This document shows, piece after piece, positions 1 to 9,675 of a stretch of 64,000 nt of DNA. The notes beneath the pieces are model-generated. The model ran no database searches and was not told the DNA's origin. It was given only the letters and a program-made list of their open reading frames with translations. Positions within the stretch are counted from its first letter, which is position 1, and every line of letters begins with the position of its first letter. A program made the position numbers and the translations under genes. Source of the DNA: Galerina marginata. Lineage: Eukaryota > Basidiomycota > Agaricomycetes > Agaricales > Galerinaceae. The stretch covers positions 868,001-932,000 of the forward strand of contig JAECYW010000021.1 in assembly GCA_023014335.1 (NCBI GenBank). The letters are read 5' to 3'.

Positions 1-1080
1 CTCGTCCGTGTTTAGCGTACTGCGTACATACCCGTCGTCCCTCACTAGACCTCACTCACGACGGCGGACTCCGACCACCACCGCCACGACCACCATCGTT
101 GCACCTACAGGTATTCATAAAGAGAAGAGACGAGGAAGAGAGGACAGAAGAGAAGAGAAGAAAATACGAGAGCGGCCTTGCTCATTGACTCACACAACAT
201 CGACTTGACAACCCAGGCCGGCTCCGAAGTACCCGCCACCTTACCCTACCCTACCCTTCCTCGTCTGGACTGTGGCTTAGAACAAGAGAAAGAGAAAGCA
301 AAAGAGACAGGAGAAGAGATCAAAAATACACCCGCTAGCAGAAGATGACCCTCGCAGGACCCTCGCGCGTATGCGCGGCTGCTCCCCTTTCCCTTTGCTA
401 TACATGTTACAGCACCAAGAACAAGAACAAGAACGAGCCCGCGACCGTGACATAACCAGACGCGGCTCAAAGACGAAACGAGACGAGACGAGAAGGACGA
501 ACTCGAAAGCAAAAGAGTTCGGCGGCGCCTCTGCGCATGCCTGATGCCATGACGGAAATAACATCCGGTGAGATTTACTATTTAATAATAGTATTACTAA
601 TGGACGCTCATTCATGCTCACCAAAAACCCATTCTATCGATCTTACGGCTCATCATCATCATCATTTTTTTCCTTAGATATGCAAAACATCCCCTCTTTT
701 CTCTTTTTTTCTTCTTCTCGTGCCGTGCCGCCTCTTTGAATTTATTTATCCCCTGCGCGAATGTGCACTGGATCCAGGTCCTGGGCCCGCGCCAGAACCT
801 CCTCTTCTCATGCCCATTTGTAGTGCCAACCCAACGCTCGACGCTCGATGCTCGATACTGCGCGGGGTTATATCATCTCTCATCCAACCCATGCGTTATT
901 TATCTAGCCCGGATTACCACGCCCCGTTGCCTGACCACCCCACCCTCTTCTTGTCTCCTCCTTGCTCCGTTTATATTTTCCCTTCACCTTCGTCCTTCCT
1001 CTTTCTCTTCGGCTTCGACTTCACCCTTTGGTTGTTGTTCTTTAATTTGACTGTCAATGTACGATGTACGGTGTATGATG
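1..1080. other. gene-free stretch at window start
   Basis: I see no supported gene here. The stretch has purine-rich low-complexity DNA around 117-180 and 285-325, a short (acaaga)n-like run near 417-437, and a pyrimidine-rich tract at 666-720. Short open frames lack domains, splice-site support and a credible start context. It could be promoter or 5' UTR of a gene lying left of the window, but nothing in the sequence proves that. Confidence 0.5.
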
Positions 1081-1082
1081 TA

Positions 1083-2000
1083 CTGTCCGATTTCATTCAA
1101 TTCGTACAAGGAGTGGAGGTGTGACCCGACTGTCCGAAATTTTGGTTTCGGACACCTTCTAAATTAAGGAGGACCCTGGCGTTTTGGCGCCCATTTTTGA
1201 CTAGTGTTGCCGGAGCTCGGCTCAGCTCGGCTCCAGCTCAGCTTTGCCCAAAGCTGGCAGTGTGGGAGCTTGGAGCTGAGCCGAGCTGTCAAAATGACAG
1301 CTCAGTCACAGCTAGCCAGCTCGAGCTAACCATTCGTATCTTAAAACGGAAGGAGGTAGACCTTACTGTATTTACCGAGTTTTTCTATGCAGATTTTTGT
1401 TTGTGGATACCCTGAGGTTGATTTATGTTGAGATTATTTAGTTGTATTGTGCTTTCGAGCAAGGAAGATTCAAGTTGGGTTCAAGGGAGGTTCGGAGCAG
1501 CGGGGAGCGGATCAGTGTGACATCAGACCATCACAGTGCATCACTGTCACATACAGTGACAATAAATTTACACCTCGGTGAACGAAGGCTAAAACTCCAA
1601 GCATACCACAAAATTTGGCCAAAACAATGCATTACTGTAGCCTCTAAGGTCTACAGAATCATTTAAATGCGGCAGAACCTTGGAATTCCTTGAATCCAAC
1701 CTACTTCCAAATCAGGCACCAAGCGACTGGCTTGAGTGGCTGAGCCGCTGCTCGGAGCTGGCTGTCATCCGCAGCTTCAGGGTCGTTGCCGCTCAGCTCA
1801 GCTTGGCTTCCCAGGGCTCAAAAGCCATGGCTCAGCCAAGCCGAGCCGAGCTCCGGCAACACTATTTTTGACCCTATATTCCCTTATTTGGGCCAATTTC
1901 TGGCCCGGGGTTTGGGACAAAAGCCTTGGAACATGTGACATTTAGGACAAATCTGAGGTCCCTGTGACGCGGGACGTCCGAATTGAAGGAAATCGGACAG
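1083..2000. mobile_element. Tc1/mariner-type MITE, split by a second MITE
   Basis: The ends are an inverted repeat of about 23 bp starting CTGTCCGATTTC (1083 rightward; 2000 leftward on the minus strand), with one mismatch over the first 22 positions. The element is flanked on both sides by TA (1081-1082 and 2001-2002), the target duplication expected of Tc1/mariner-type transposases. Without the inner insertion it is only about 247 bp and has no reading frame, so it is non-autonomous. The paralogous segment near 2530-2545 lacks it and acts as an empty site. The superfamily is inferred from the TA flank and length, not from a transposase. Confidence 0.75.
1202..1864. mobile_element. hAT-type MITE nested in the TA-flanked MITE
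   Basis: A 663-bp element with a perfect 22-bp terminal inverted repeat starting TAGTGTTGCCGGAGCTCGGC at both ends. It is flanked by an exact 8-bp direct duplication TTTTTGAC (1194-1201 and 1865-1872). Eight-base target duplications and TAGTGTTG-like ends are typical of the hAT superfamily. The subterminal regions are full of repeated AGCTC/GAGCT motifs, as hAT transposases often prefer. No transposase frame is present, so the element is non-autonomous. Confidence 0.88.
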
Positions 2001-2417
2001 TACCTACCTACCTACCCACCCATGGATGCTGCCTGCCTGCCTGCCTGCCCTGTTTGACCTTTGTTCATGGTCGAATTTGATTTTGAATGACCACCGAGAG
2101 CGACATCCCGACATATGCATGGCCGCGAGCCATCTGCGTCGCCCCTTGTCCATCATTAATATATCATTTCTGATCTACGCCGTTGTTGAGCTCACGCTGC
2201 GGTTGGCTACGAACTGCTGCGTAGATGGTAGATGTTGGAAACTCTTGCAAGGGGTGGATTCGTTCAACATGGAGGCTGAGTTGGGGACTAAATAAATGAG
2301 ATCGTGAACGCTGAGTCACCTATGTACATAAGTAACTGAGGTAACTTCTACCTTGCCAGTTAAAAGTTGCGACTCGTGAGGCTATATATGCCCATGCTTT
2401 ATTTATAATTAGCTGAA

Positions 2418-2853
2418 CCCTCCCTTTTCTTGTTTCCTCCTCTGCATTTATGGTTTCTCTTCAGCTTCGTCCTCTTCGGCTTCACCCTTTGGTTGTTGTT
2501 CTTTCCCTCTTTAATTTGACTTGTCAATGTAAGATCTACCTACACATGGACGCTGTCAGCCAGCGTCAGCCAGCCAGTCCTGATTAACGTTCCAATGGTC
2601 GAATTTGATCTTGAATGACGACTCTCGGGCCATCTGGATCTGCGTCGTCCCTTGTCCGTTATTTCTTCTTCCATGTTCCTGGAATCCTGGGGTGCTGTTC
2701 AGCTCACCTAGCGGTTGGCGACCACTCGGAGTGGGGATGTAGAACGAGCCGGATGTTCAAATAAGCCTGCAAGGAGTGAACTCATTCAACTTGGGGTCCC
2801 GGGTGTAGATAAATGAGAGCGTGGTCGTTGAACGTTGAACGTTGAGTGGTCGT
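2418..2853 (+). repeat. diverged direct repeat, copy 2 (empty site)
   Basis: This is the uninterrupted partner of copy 1. It keeps the sequence on both sides of the MITE insertion joined near 2540, which shows the pre-insertion state. No reading frame is supported. Confidence 0.7.
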
Positions 2854-3608
2854 CTATGAAGTCAACGATACATACATGCATAGCTCAGACGGATCTGTTG
2901 GGACTCTGTGTAACACTGTGCAGTGTTGCTTTGATGTGAGTTTAGGGGGGACACGGCAATGTCCGCACGGTGCGTGATTTCGTCCATTTGTTTTCTTCCT
3001 CCCAACCTCGACATGGTTACAAATTTTGCAGGACGGCAGTCCTTAGCTTCGGGGATAAAACGCTATGGGCCAGCAGGTTAGTGTATATGCCTCGCCATGC
3101 CAGCAAGGGCAAGCGGCGGAGCCTCGGAGGTTCGGGTATCGACACAGCACTCCGTAATCGAGCTTGGAGTCTGAAGTTGATGCTGTTCATGATGATGCAT
3201 CGATGATGCTCTGCCCCCAGGCAGAGCTGGTACACGTCCGTGCTTTGACATGTCGAGTTTATTGATAATGTGTGCAGATGCCGTTCGCGGTTGACAACGA
3301 CTTATTTATGGGACCACCAACAAGACGCATCGACATTTAATTTTGAAGGACCCGCCCCCGGAAAAAGTTCTGACCAAACACATAAAAGGACATGATTCGT
3401 GTCAACCCACACTTTCTCGTGTTACAACGGTCTGAGATCAGCTGTCCACTGCTCTCATTTTCGAGCCTTTCGATCCAAGGCTGGTCAACGTCGCTCTACA
3501 CGCTATTTTCATTTCGCTGGCCGCCAAATCACCTTGCTCGACTGCCTCAGCTTTGGCTCCAGTCCTCTGCATTCAAAACATCCGCATCTTGAACCGGCGA
3601 GAAGTGCC
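2854..3608. other. intergenic, probable promoter of the next gene
   Basis: No gene is supported. A TATA-like ACATAAAAGG at about 3382-3391 lies roughly 220 bp upstream of the start codon chosen at 3609. The long open frame from 3399 that runs into the signal peptide has no domain and is probably 5' UTR read-through. Confidence 0.4.
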
Positions 3609-4317
3609 ATGTATTTCTCCGTCGTAGTAATTGCAATCGCGCTCCTTTACGCTGATGCTGCCAATGCTGTCGATCACCTTATCCGGGTTGGCGCCATCAG
3701 TGCTCCTCCTGTACGTCAATATTCTTCAAGAGCGTGTTCGCTTTATGATGTTAGTTGTCCAACAGCTAGACATAAACTTGGTGGCGACCAGCAGAAACCC
3801 TTTCTCCAGCAGTAGTAGCACATCTGCACTCCTGATCGACACTGCGCCCGCGTCCCAGGCAGTCGCCACAACGGCGAGTTCACCAACATCTGTCGTATCT
3901 ACTACGGTATCGACTCCGAAACCCCCTGACCCCTCCCCTACTCCTGCGCCTTCTGCGCCTTCCGGAGGTTCGAACGGACCGAGTACGAACAAGTCAAGGG
4001 ATATTGGCCCCATTGTAGGAGGGATTGTGGGCGGTTTGATGCTAATCGCAATTGCTACTGTCATTTGCATTTACCAGCAGCGAAGGAAAAGGCAACATGA
4101 AAGGGTCGATTTGGATTTGGCCGCCGAATCAGACAATCCCCTTGTCGTACCCTTTCGTTCCACGCCATTCCGCACTATCAAACGACCTCCGCCTTCCAAT
4201 ACTGACACCATTCCAAGAATGGTGATGCATGAAGATAGCGGGATCCGTATGCTGCCAACTGGTGAACATGTCTACGTGCCAGTGGTAGATGTGCCTCCAA
4301 GGTACACACCTAGCTGA
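3609..4317 (+). CDS. small single-pass membrane protein with signal peptide
   Basis: Two exons, 3609-3710 and 3766-4317, are joined across a 55-bp GTACGT...CAG intron that keeps the frame and gives 217 residues. Residues 1-20 (MYFSVVVIAIALLYADAANA) form a signal peptide. A Ser/Thr/Pro-rich linker of about 80 residues follows, then one transmembrane helix with a Gly-rich start (IGPIVGGIVGGLMLIAIATV), a basic stop-transfer patch (QQRRKRQ) and a cytoplasmic tail of about 80 residues. This layout resembles fungal Mid2/WSC-like wall sensors and other Agaricomycete proteins of that shape, but the ectodomain is very short and no WSC cysteine domain is present. The function is unknown; a surface sensor is only an inference. 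The start was chosen because it gives the signal peptide. Confidence 0.72.
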
Positions 4318-4827
4318 CAGAGTTGCGACTCCTAACTTTCTCTGCGGTCCCACTATTCTTTATTCGCCAGTTTGTCTTTATTTCGCACAAGGCACTTGAA
4401 TGGTATAGTCAAGCCTTCCACCAGTGAGAATAATTAATGAAACATTCCCATGAGCAAATGGCTGTAGACAGTGGACATCGATGCTTGTTTCCTGCCGTCG
4501 ACTTTTCGTGCAGGTGGGGGTAGTGAGCATTTACGGGTGATTAAAGGAAGATTGGGGAAATGGCTGCGGGCTAATGCTCGCTGCGCCATCCGAGTTCTGT
4601 GGTCACTGTGCATTCTGATATTTTCTACGTATGCCATTGAAGTTATTGGCTGAGGGATGCGTACGTTATACCTGTCCGCGACGTTGCAAGAAGGTCGAGA
4701 AAAATTGACATGTACGGAGGAAGAACGAAAAGGAAAAATTTCCATCAGCGAACCGTGGCGAAATTATTCCCGTCGTCCACTGCCAACGTTGTTGAGTCGC
4801 TTGCGATTTCAACTCGTATCATCAGCC

Positions 4828-6555
4828 ATGGCATTATCTTTGAAGTTGGAAGAACTTCCTCCTGAACTATTTCCCGCCATAGTCTCGCATCTTCCGCTCT
4901 ATGGAACGCCAACAACTGTACTTTCCTTCGCCCTTGCAAATCGACGTATATCGGAAACCGTGCTACCTCTCATCAACACATGTATCATCCTGCGCCGTGA
5001 AAAGGACGGCTTAAAGATGATCCAGAGATTACTAGCAAACCCGAATCTTGGACTGGCTGTTAGAGAGCTCTACATTATGTCCGAATTATCAAGGGAGGCC
5101 CGTGATGGAAACAGCTTTACTTTCAACGTTGTGTCGGGTCTGCAAGATGTAATCGAAGCAGGTTCGTTGCCTTACATACACACTCTAGGCCTCACTCTCC
5201 TCGATGGGTGGCATCTTGACGAGGACGAGCAGTCAATCGTTCACCATAGCAAACTACGATCTGGATTTTTCGATAACCTGCACAATAAATGCCCTCGCTT
5301 ACAGGCTCTTATCTTGAGAGATATTGGCGATGAAGAAGGCGATTGTTGGCTTGATGACTCTGGATTATTTGAACTCAACTTGGTCAGGCTTTGTTATAAA
5401 ACTTAACGCTATAACTGACAACCCTTTAGAATCTATCCACTCTCAATCTGCATTTACCGTTTTACTCAGCCCCAGGGGCACTCAATAAGCTTTTCAATAA
5501 CCTTCCATCCCTATCGTCTTCCCTCCACACACTCCGTCTCTCAAAAGAGGGCGATCTGCCAGAAACTTCTTTGGTTTTCCCTTTCAGTTTTCCTGTCTTA
5601 CGCTCACTCACATTGGAGTATTACTTGGTCGAGGACACTGCAGAAGCGATGAAGTTTTGGAAGCGCCACCCATCACTGGAATTTTTGGAGTGTACAATCA
5701 GCTATAATTGCTCTCAATATTTCTTTAATAATGAATTTTCACTCGACTTCTTGCCTAATATAAGGCATCTAAAGGTCTGCTTTTGAATTGTAAATGGCTA
5801 CACCGCGATTAGGACTGACATATGAATTTGTAGGCAGAGTTTCCTGATGTGTTTGTCCTTGCTCCTATCCTCAATAGGCTCGCCAGCCTCGCGATATTGT
5901 TTAGTTCTAATACCCAAATCCCTTACCTTCTTCGATCTGTTTTGCCCAATGGTCTACCCAACCTTAGAAGTCTCCTCATCGATCCACGTCACGACACTTC
6001 ATACCCACCAAACCCCTTGACAGAAGGCACAGATTGGTACGAAACGGAAGATGGGCAATTTGGACGAAGTAACGAAAATAAGGCACGAGAAGGTATTTTC
6101 AAACACTACATGCACTCAATTGTACGCGGAGCCCCGAATATCGAGGAAATTGGCATGCGAAGATCAGGAAACCAGTTCTTGAATTTATCACACTTCGTAA
6201 GTCTTGTTCGTGACACTGACATTGACTGGCCATCAACCGACGGCTTATCCAGAAGACGATGGGGTTATTATTGGCACCCTTAACCCACCTTCGGCGAATA
6301 TACCTCGAAGGGCCACACACATTCGACACTGATAGGGTAACTGGTGATCATCGTGTGCTGTTTCTCAGCGGCAGTCATGTCCTCGCCAATGAATGCAGAA
6401 ACCTGGAGCTTGTAACTGACACGAGGGCTTTCTACATGCGCCCCTACCTCACTGCTAGGATTCGACGGAATGACGATGGGGAAGTAGAAAGTATAGTCAT
6501 TGGAAAAGGCTTTGGAATGCAGGTTGGGAACGAGAACATGGCTCATCCTGATTGA
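4828..6555 (+). CDS. F-box/LRR-like protein
   Basis: Exons 4828-5382, 5430-5774, 5834-6196 and 6253-6555 join in phase over introns of 47, 59 and 56 bp. The product is about 520 residues. The N-terminus (LKLEELPPELFPAIVSHLPL) is an F-box-like motif, which in this family binds Skp1 of an SCF ubiquitin ligase; the rest has leucine-rich stretches typical of Agaricomycete F-box proteins that choose substrates. The 3' end is uncertain: after the TGA at 6553-6555 the same frame stays open for another 38 codons, and another frame also looks coding-like, so a short unrecognised intron or a frameshift may hide the true C-terminus. The upstream ATG at 4657 is in frame but adds a basic, domain-free extension. 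The gene converges on the P450 gene. Confidence 0.7.
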
Positions 6556-6769
6556 AAGGGCTGGAGAGTTGCAACGGCGTATCGTATTTCTATCACAAAC
6601 AGCCGCGAACTTGCCCTGACTAAGGACAACCAAAGACGTTATGACAGCCTACAGGAACTGCGAGAAGGCTAGTGACATTTTACTTGAGCATTTCTTCCAT
6701 AAAGCAACAGAAGGGGACGTATACGAGTACAAATACAAACGGTGCAGAGCCTTCAGTTTTACTTCTAAA

Positions 6770-8822
6770 CTAACCCAACAACGACAGATGTTCCTTCGAG
6801 CGCGGCTTAATTTGACACCGAAATGGTTTCAAGTGCCTGGGCAATATATGAATAACGTGGAAGAAAATCAAAAATAATTTAAATACGCCGAACCTGGTTG
6901 TTCCAGTCGTCCAAGCAATTTCCGGTTCAATTTCCACTCCATTGACGTCGACATCTTTCAATATCTTGAAGACCGCTAGGATGCTAGCCATGTTCAAAAA
7001 TAAAGACATCTCCGCCAGGTGGGCTCCTGGAAATAGCTCAATATGGTTTTCATCGTCGCACCATAGCAAAAAAAGGCTAACCCGGACAGACTCTCCTCCC
7101 GAAGCCAAACACAAATTTGAATGGGTCGGGCTGGAACTCGTGATCCCCTGGGAGATGGCGGGATGGGTCGAATGCGTCGGGATTTGGGTATAGTTCTTCG
7201 TCATGTGTAATAGCCCTGGACATTTGGATTTCATGAGCAGGATAGTGTATCAATGAAAATCAAATGACTCTGACCAGATGTTTGCAATAACGCGGCTTCC
7301 TTTGGGAATGAAATAATTCTCGTAAATATCATCTCGTATCACCCTATGCGGTATGCCTGACAGCAGAATGTAAGTTCAGCTTGACTTTGAGAAAGAGCTC
7401 CTAACTTACCGAGCGGTGCAACGGGAGCCCAACGCAAGGTTTCTTTGACTATCGCCCGAATAAATGGCAGGGAGTCATAGTCGTTATGTGTAGGAAGCCG
7501 ATTAGGTGTGATGGAATCAATATCTTCCTGCGCTCGTTTCTGAATATCCGGATGAAGAGCCATCAACAAGACAAAGCTCTTCAAGGCAGAGACGGTCTAC
7601 AGAATAGTTGCCAAGGTAAATGAGACAATATGGAAGGAATGCGGAACTAACAGTGTCTCCACCACCAACGTAGAGTGCTCCAGCGCACCACTTGATATCA
7701 TCCGGTGAGCTTTGGTTCAAGATTTTTACGTCTCCAAGTAGATGTTTCGAGGTAAATGATTCTATGAAATTTCCTGTTGCCTGCCAAAGAATACGTCAGT
7801 TAAAAGATATCCAGTACGGAGCCAAATGACGATGATTGAACAATTTGTTCCTGCGCCCATTTTAGTGGGATATCCTCAGTCTGGCTGAGCTTCGGTCCTA
7901 TTTCAAAGGCTGTGCGCTTGAACCCAGCTCCAGGGAACCATGCTGGGACAAAGCGCACTAATTATGTGTTAAAAATTTCATAGTAAAATTGTAAAAAAAT
8001 TTTGCATACAAATTGGAAGAAATTCGATCCAATATGGCCTAGTGCCTCTTAACCTAGACGCCAATTGGGGGACTCTTTCAAGGAGGCGAACCAAGTCATC
8101 GTCATTCGATTCGACCTGATATCCGTAAGCGACTTTAAGAATAACAGCAACAGCGTTTCTTGTGTATGCCGCCAAAGTATTAGGAATCGAATGACTAAAA
8201 CGAAAGATCTTACCGGCGAATATGCGAGGCAAAATCCCGTGGGGAAGTTGCGAGACCTTGGAGCAGGATTTGAGCCTCCTGAGTTTGTATTGAGCGGTAA
8301 CCTTTTGATGCTCTGGTGTTTAGTCCATTTTGGAGAAGTCGTCGAAACAACCTGAATCGAGGATCGAGGAACGAGATCAAGAAGACAGACAATTTTCGTC
8401 CCGCAAGCCTCCCCATCCGAAATTTAGGTCTATCAGAATAAATAGCTGATCGTGACTCCAGCAAATCCAAGACAACCTTTCCTGAATTCAGGAAGACAGT
8501 CTTTTGGTTGAGGACTCGGACATAGACGACTGGGCCTGTGTATTCAAGAGCATGACAGCAGTTTAACCGATATTGTAAGGTTTGTGGCGCATTCAGACTT
8601 ACCGTACTCTTTAGACCAGGCTGTGAAGGTTAACCATGGCTCTGTGCTTGCTTTGGTGGCTAGGTCGTGGAGGTTGCCTGTTAGAAACTTCTGCGGAGGT
8701 CCTGGAGGCAGACGAAGGCCTCGTGCTCGCATACGTATTCCAGAAAAGTACCAAAGACAACCATAATAGAGAACAAGGCAGAGGAAAAAGCCAGGTGGCA
8801 GAATACTGGTGTTGTTGAGCAT
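6770..8822 (-). CDS. cytochrome P450 monooxygenase
   Basis: Ten exons join in perfect phase to 512 residues: 8822-8603, 8535-8214, 8158-8010, 7957-7842, 7780-7652, 7596-7410, 7356-7275, 7215-7082, 7026-6894, 6836-6770 (introns 52-67 bp). Landmarks in order are an N-terminal membrane anchor, the proline hinge LPPGPP, the I-helix GGGDTT (about 308-313), the ExxR motif KETLR (E364-R367), a PERF-like FDPSRH, and the heme loop FGFGRRVCPG with the thiolate ligand at about Cys445. The protein is an ER-anchored class II monooxygenase fed by a P450 reductase. Similarity to the O-methylsterigmatocystin-oxidoreductase-like CYPs of basidiomycetes is my impression; the substrate is unknown. The helix-C region around residues 110-130 reads slightly unusually (F in place of the usual W). 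The gene is divergent from APC11, 426 bp apart before the retroelement inserted. Confidence 0.93.
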
Positions 8823-9243
8823 TAGGTTGACACAGGGTCAAAGCTTGGGTATTAAACGACATCGGGGTCACTTAGTAAGAAGGTTTTAGTGTCGCCTCGG
8901 CTCTCCAGCCGGCCTTCTGGTATTCTGGTTGCAAGGCGCTGAAAAAGTTCTAAATAAAACCAGGAAAAGCGATGCGACACATGACCGATGCCAATGTTCG
9001 CTATAAGTATTATCCGATTGCGGGTTTTCCCAGTTGCTCGAGAAAGGTTGACATGCGAAAGGAAAACCTGAGAGTCTCCTGGGTTCATAAAGAAACTGCG
9101 TGCGTCTCCTTGAGTTAACACAGAGGGTCAGAGCAAGGGGTAGGCTAGAAGTTCTGAACAAGACGCGTACACAAAGCCAAATAAACTTCGATTCCAACCA
9201 CCGTGACGACGCGACTCGACGCGACCGTTTTCCACGAAGTTCC
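8823..9243. promoter_or_regulatory. former shared P450/APC11 intergenic region
   Basis: This is the 5' flank of the P450 gene. Before the copia element arrived it was also the upstream region of APC11, because the CTTCA duplicate at 9244-9248 reappears at 14577-14581, just ahead of the APC11 start. No gene is seen in it, and no clear TATA box. Confidence 0.55.
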
Positions 9244-9248
9244 CTTCA

Positions 9249-9654
9249 TGAAAGGAGAAATAAAGTGAACTCAGAGTCAGTCACGGATAGCGTGAATGAC
9301 AGCTATATATTGGACTACCTGAAAGGAGAAATAAAGTGAACTACAGGTAGTCAGTAAAGAAATACGTAGAGTAGATATAAAGGTGCTCACCTCAGAGTCA
9401 GTCACGGATAGCGTGAATGACAGCTGAGGTGGCATAGGAAAAATGTCCGTGTATATGTGAAGAATATGATAGGAGTAATCTGGCCTACGGCCGAAGGTGT
9501 GTAACTAAGGTGGTCAGATGAACGAGGGGGCGTATGGTATAAAGCCGAATGGCTGTGAGGACGTACGCTATAATAGGAAGTAAATAACAAATGTGGAAGT
9601 AGATAAGGAGATAAAAATAGAGATACGTAGCAGTCTAGGAAGCCTCTCTCAACA
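9249..9654 (-). repeat. 3' LTR of the copia element
   Basis: 406 bp, identical as far as I can read to 14171-14576. It contains internal direct repeats: a 22-bp block starting GAAAGGAGAAATAAAG occurs at about 9250 and 9321, and a block containing AGTCAGTCACGGATAGCGTG occurs near 9276 and 9396. These sub-repeats sit in the transcription-control end of the LTR. Confidence 0.96.
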
Positions 9655-9668
9655 CTCCCCCAGGCTTC
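9655..9668 (-). promoter_or_regulatory. polypurine tract of the copia element
   Basis: On the minus strand a GGGGGAG run lies directly against the 3' LTR, the position and composition expected for the plus-strand DNA primer of reverse transcription. Confidence 0.7.
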
Positions 9669-9675
9669 CGTAATC

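Larger units (their letters stand above)
941..2318 (+). repeat. diverged direct repeat, copy 1 (interrupted by MITEs)
   Basis: Sequence 963-1080 followed by 2003-2318 aligns collinearly, with mismatches and small indels, to 2428-2853. Shared blocks include the stretch around 1027-1058 (match near 2486-2525), the block around 2068-2090 (match near 2597-2622), the block near 2150, and the AAATAAATGAGA-like end near 2295. The 1081-2002 interval is absent from copy 2, so it was inserted into copy 1 after the duplication. No coding function is visible. Confidence 0.75.

Noticed and set aside
3399..3608. In-frame N-terminal extension of the membrane protein
   Set aside because: It would bury the signal peptide behind 70 domain-free residues. 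The ATG at 3609 gives a proper signal sequence.
7802..7841. Shorter 37-bp intron in the P450 gene with donor GTACTG
   Set aside because: It is below the size of all other introns in the gene and would add residues not expected in the family. The 61-bp version with donor GTTCAA gives QEQIATGNF.
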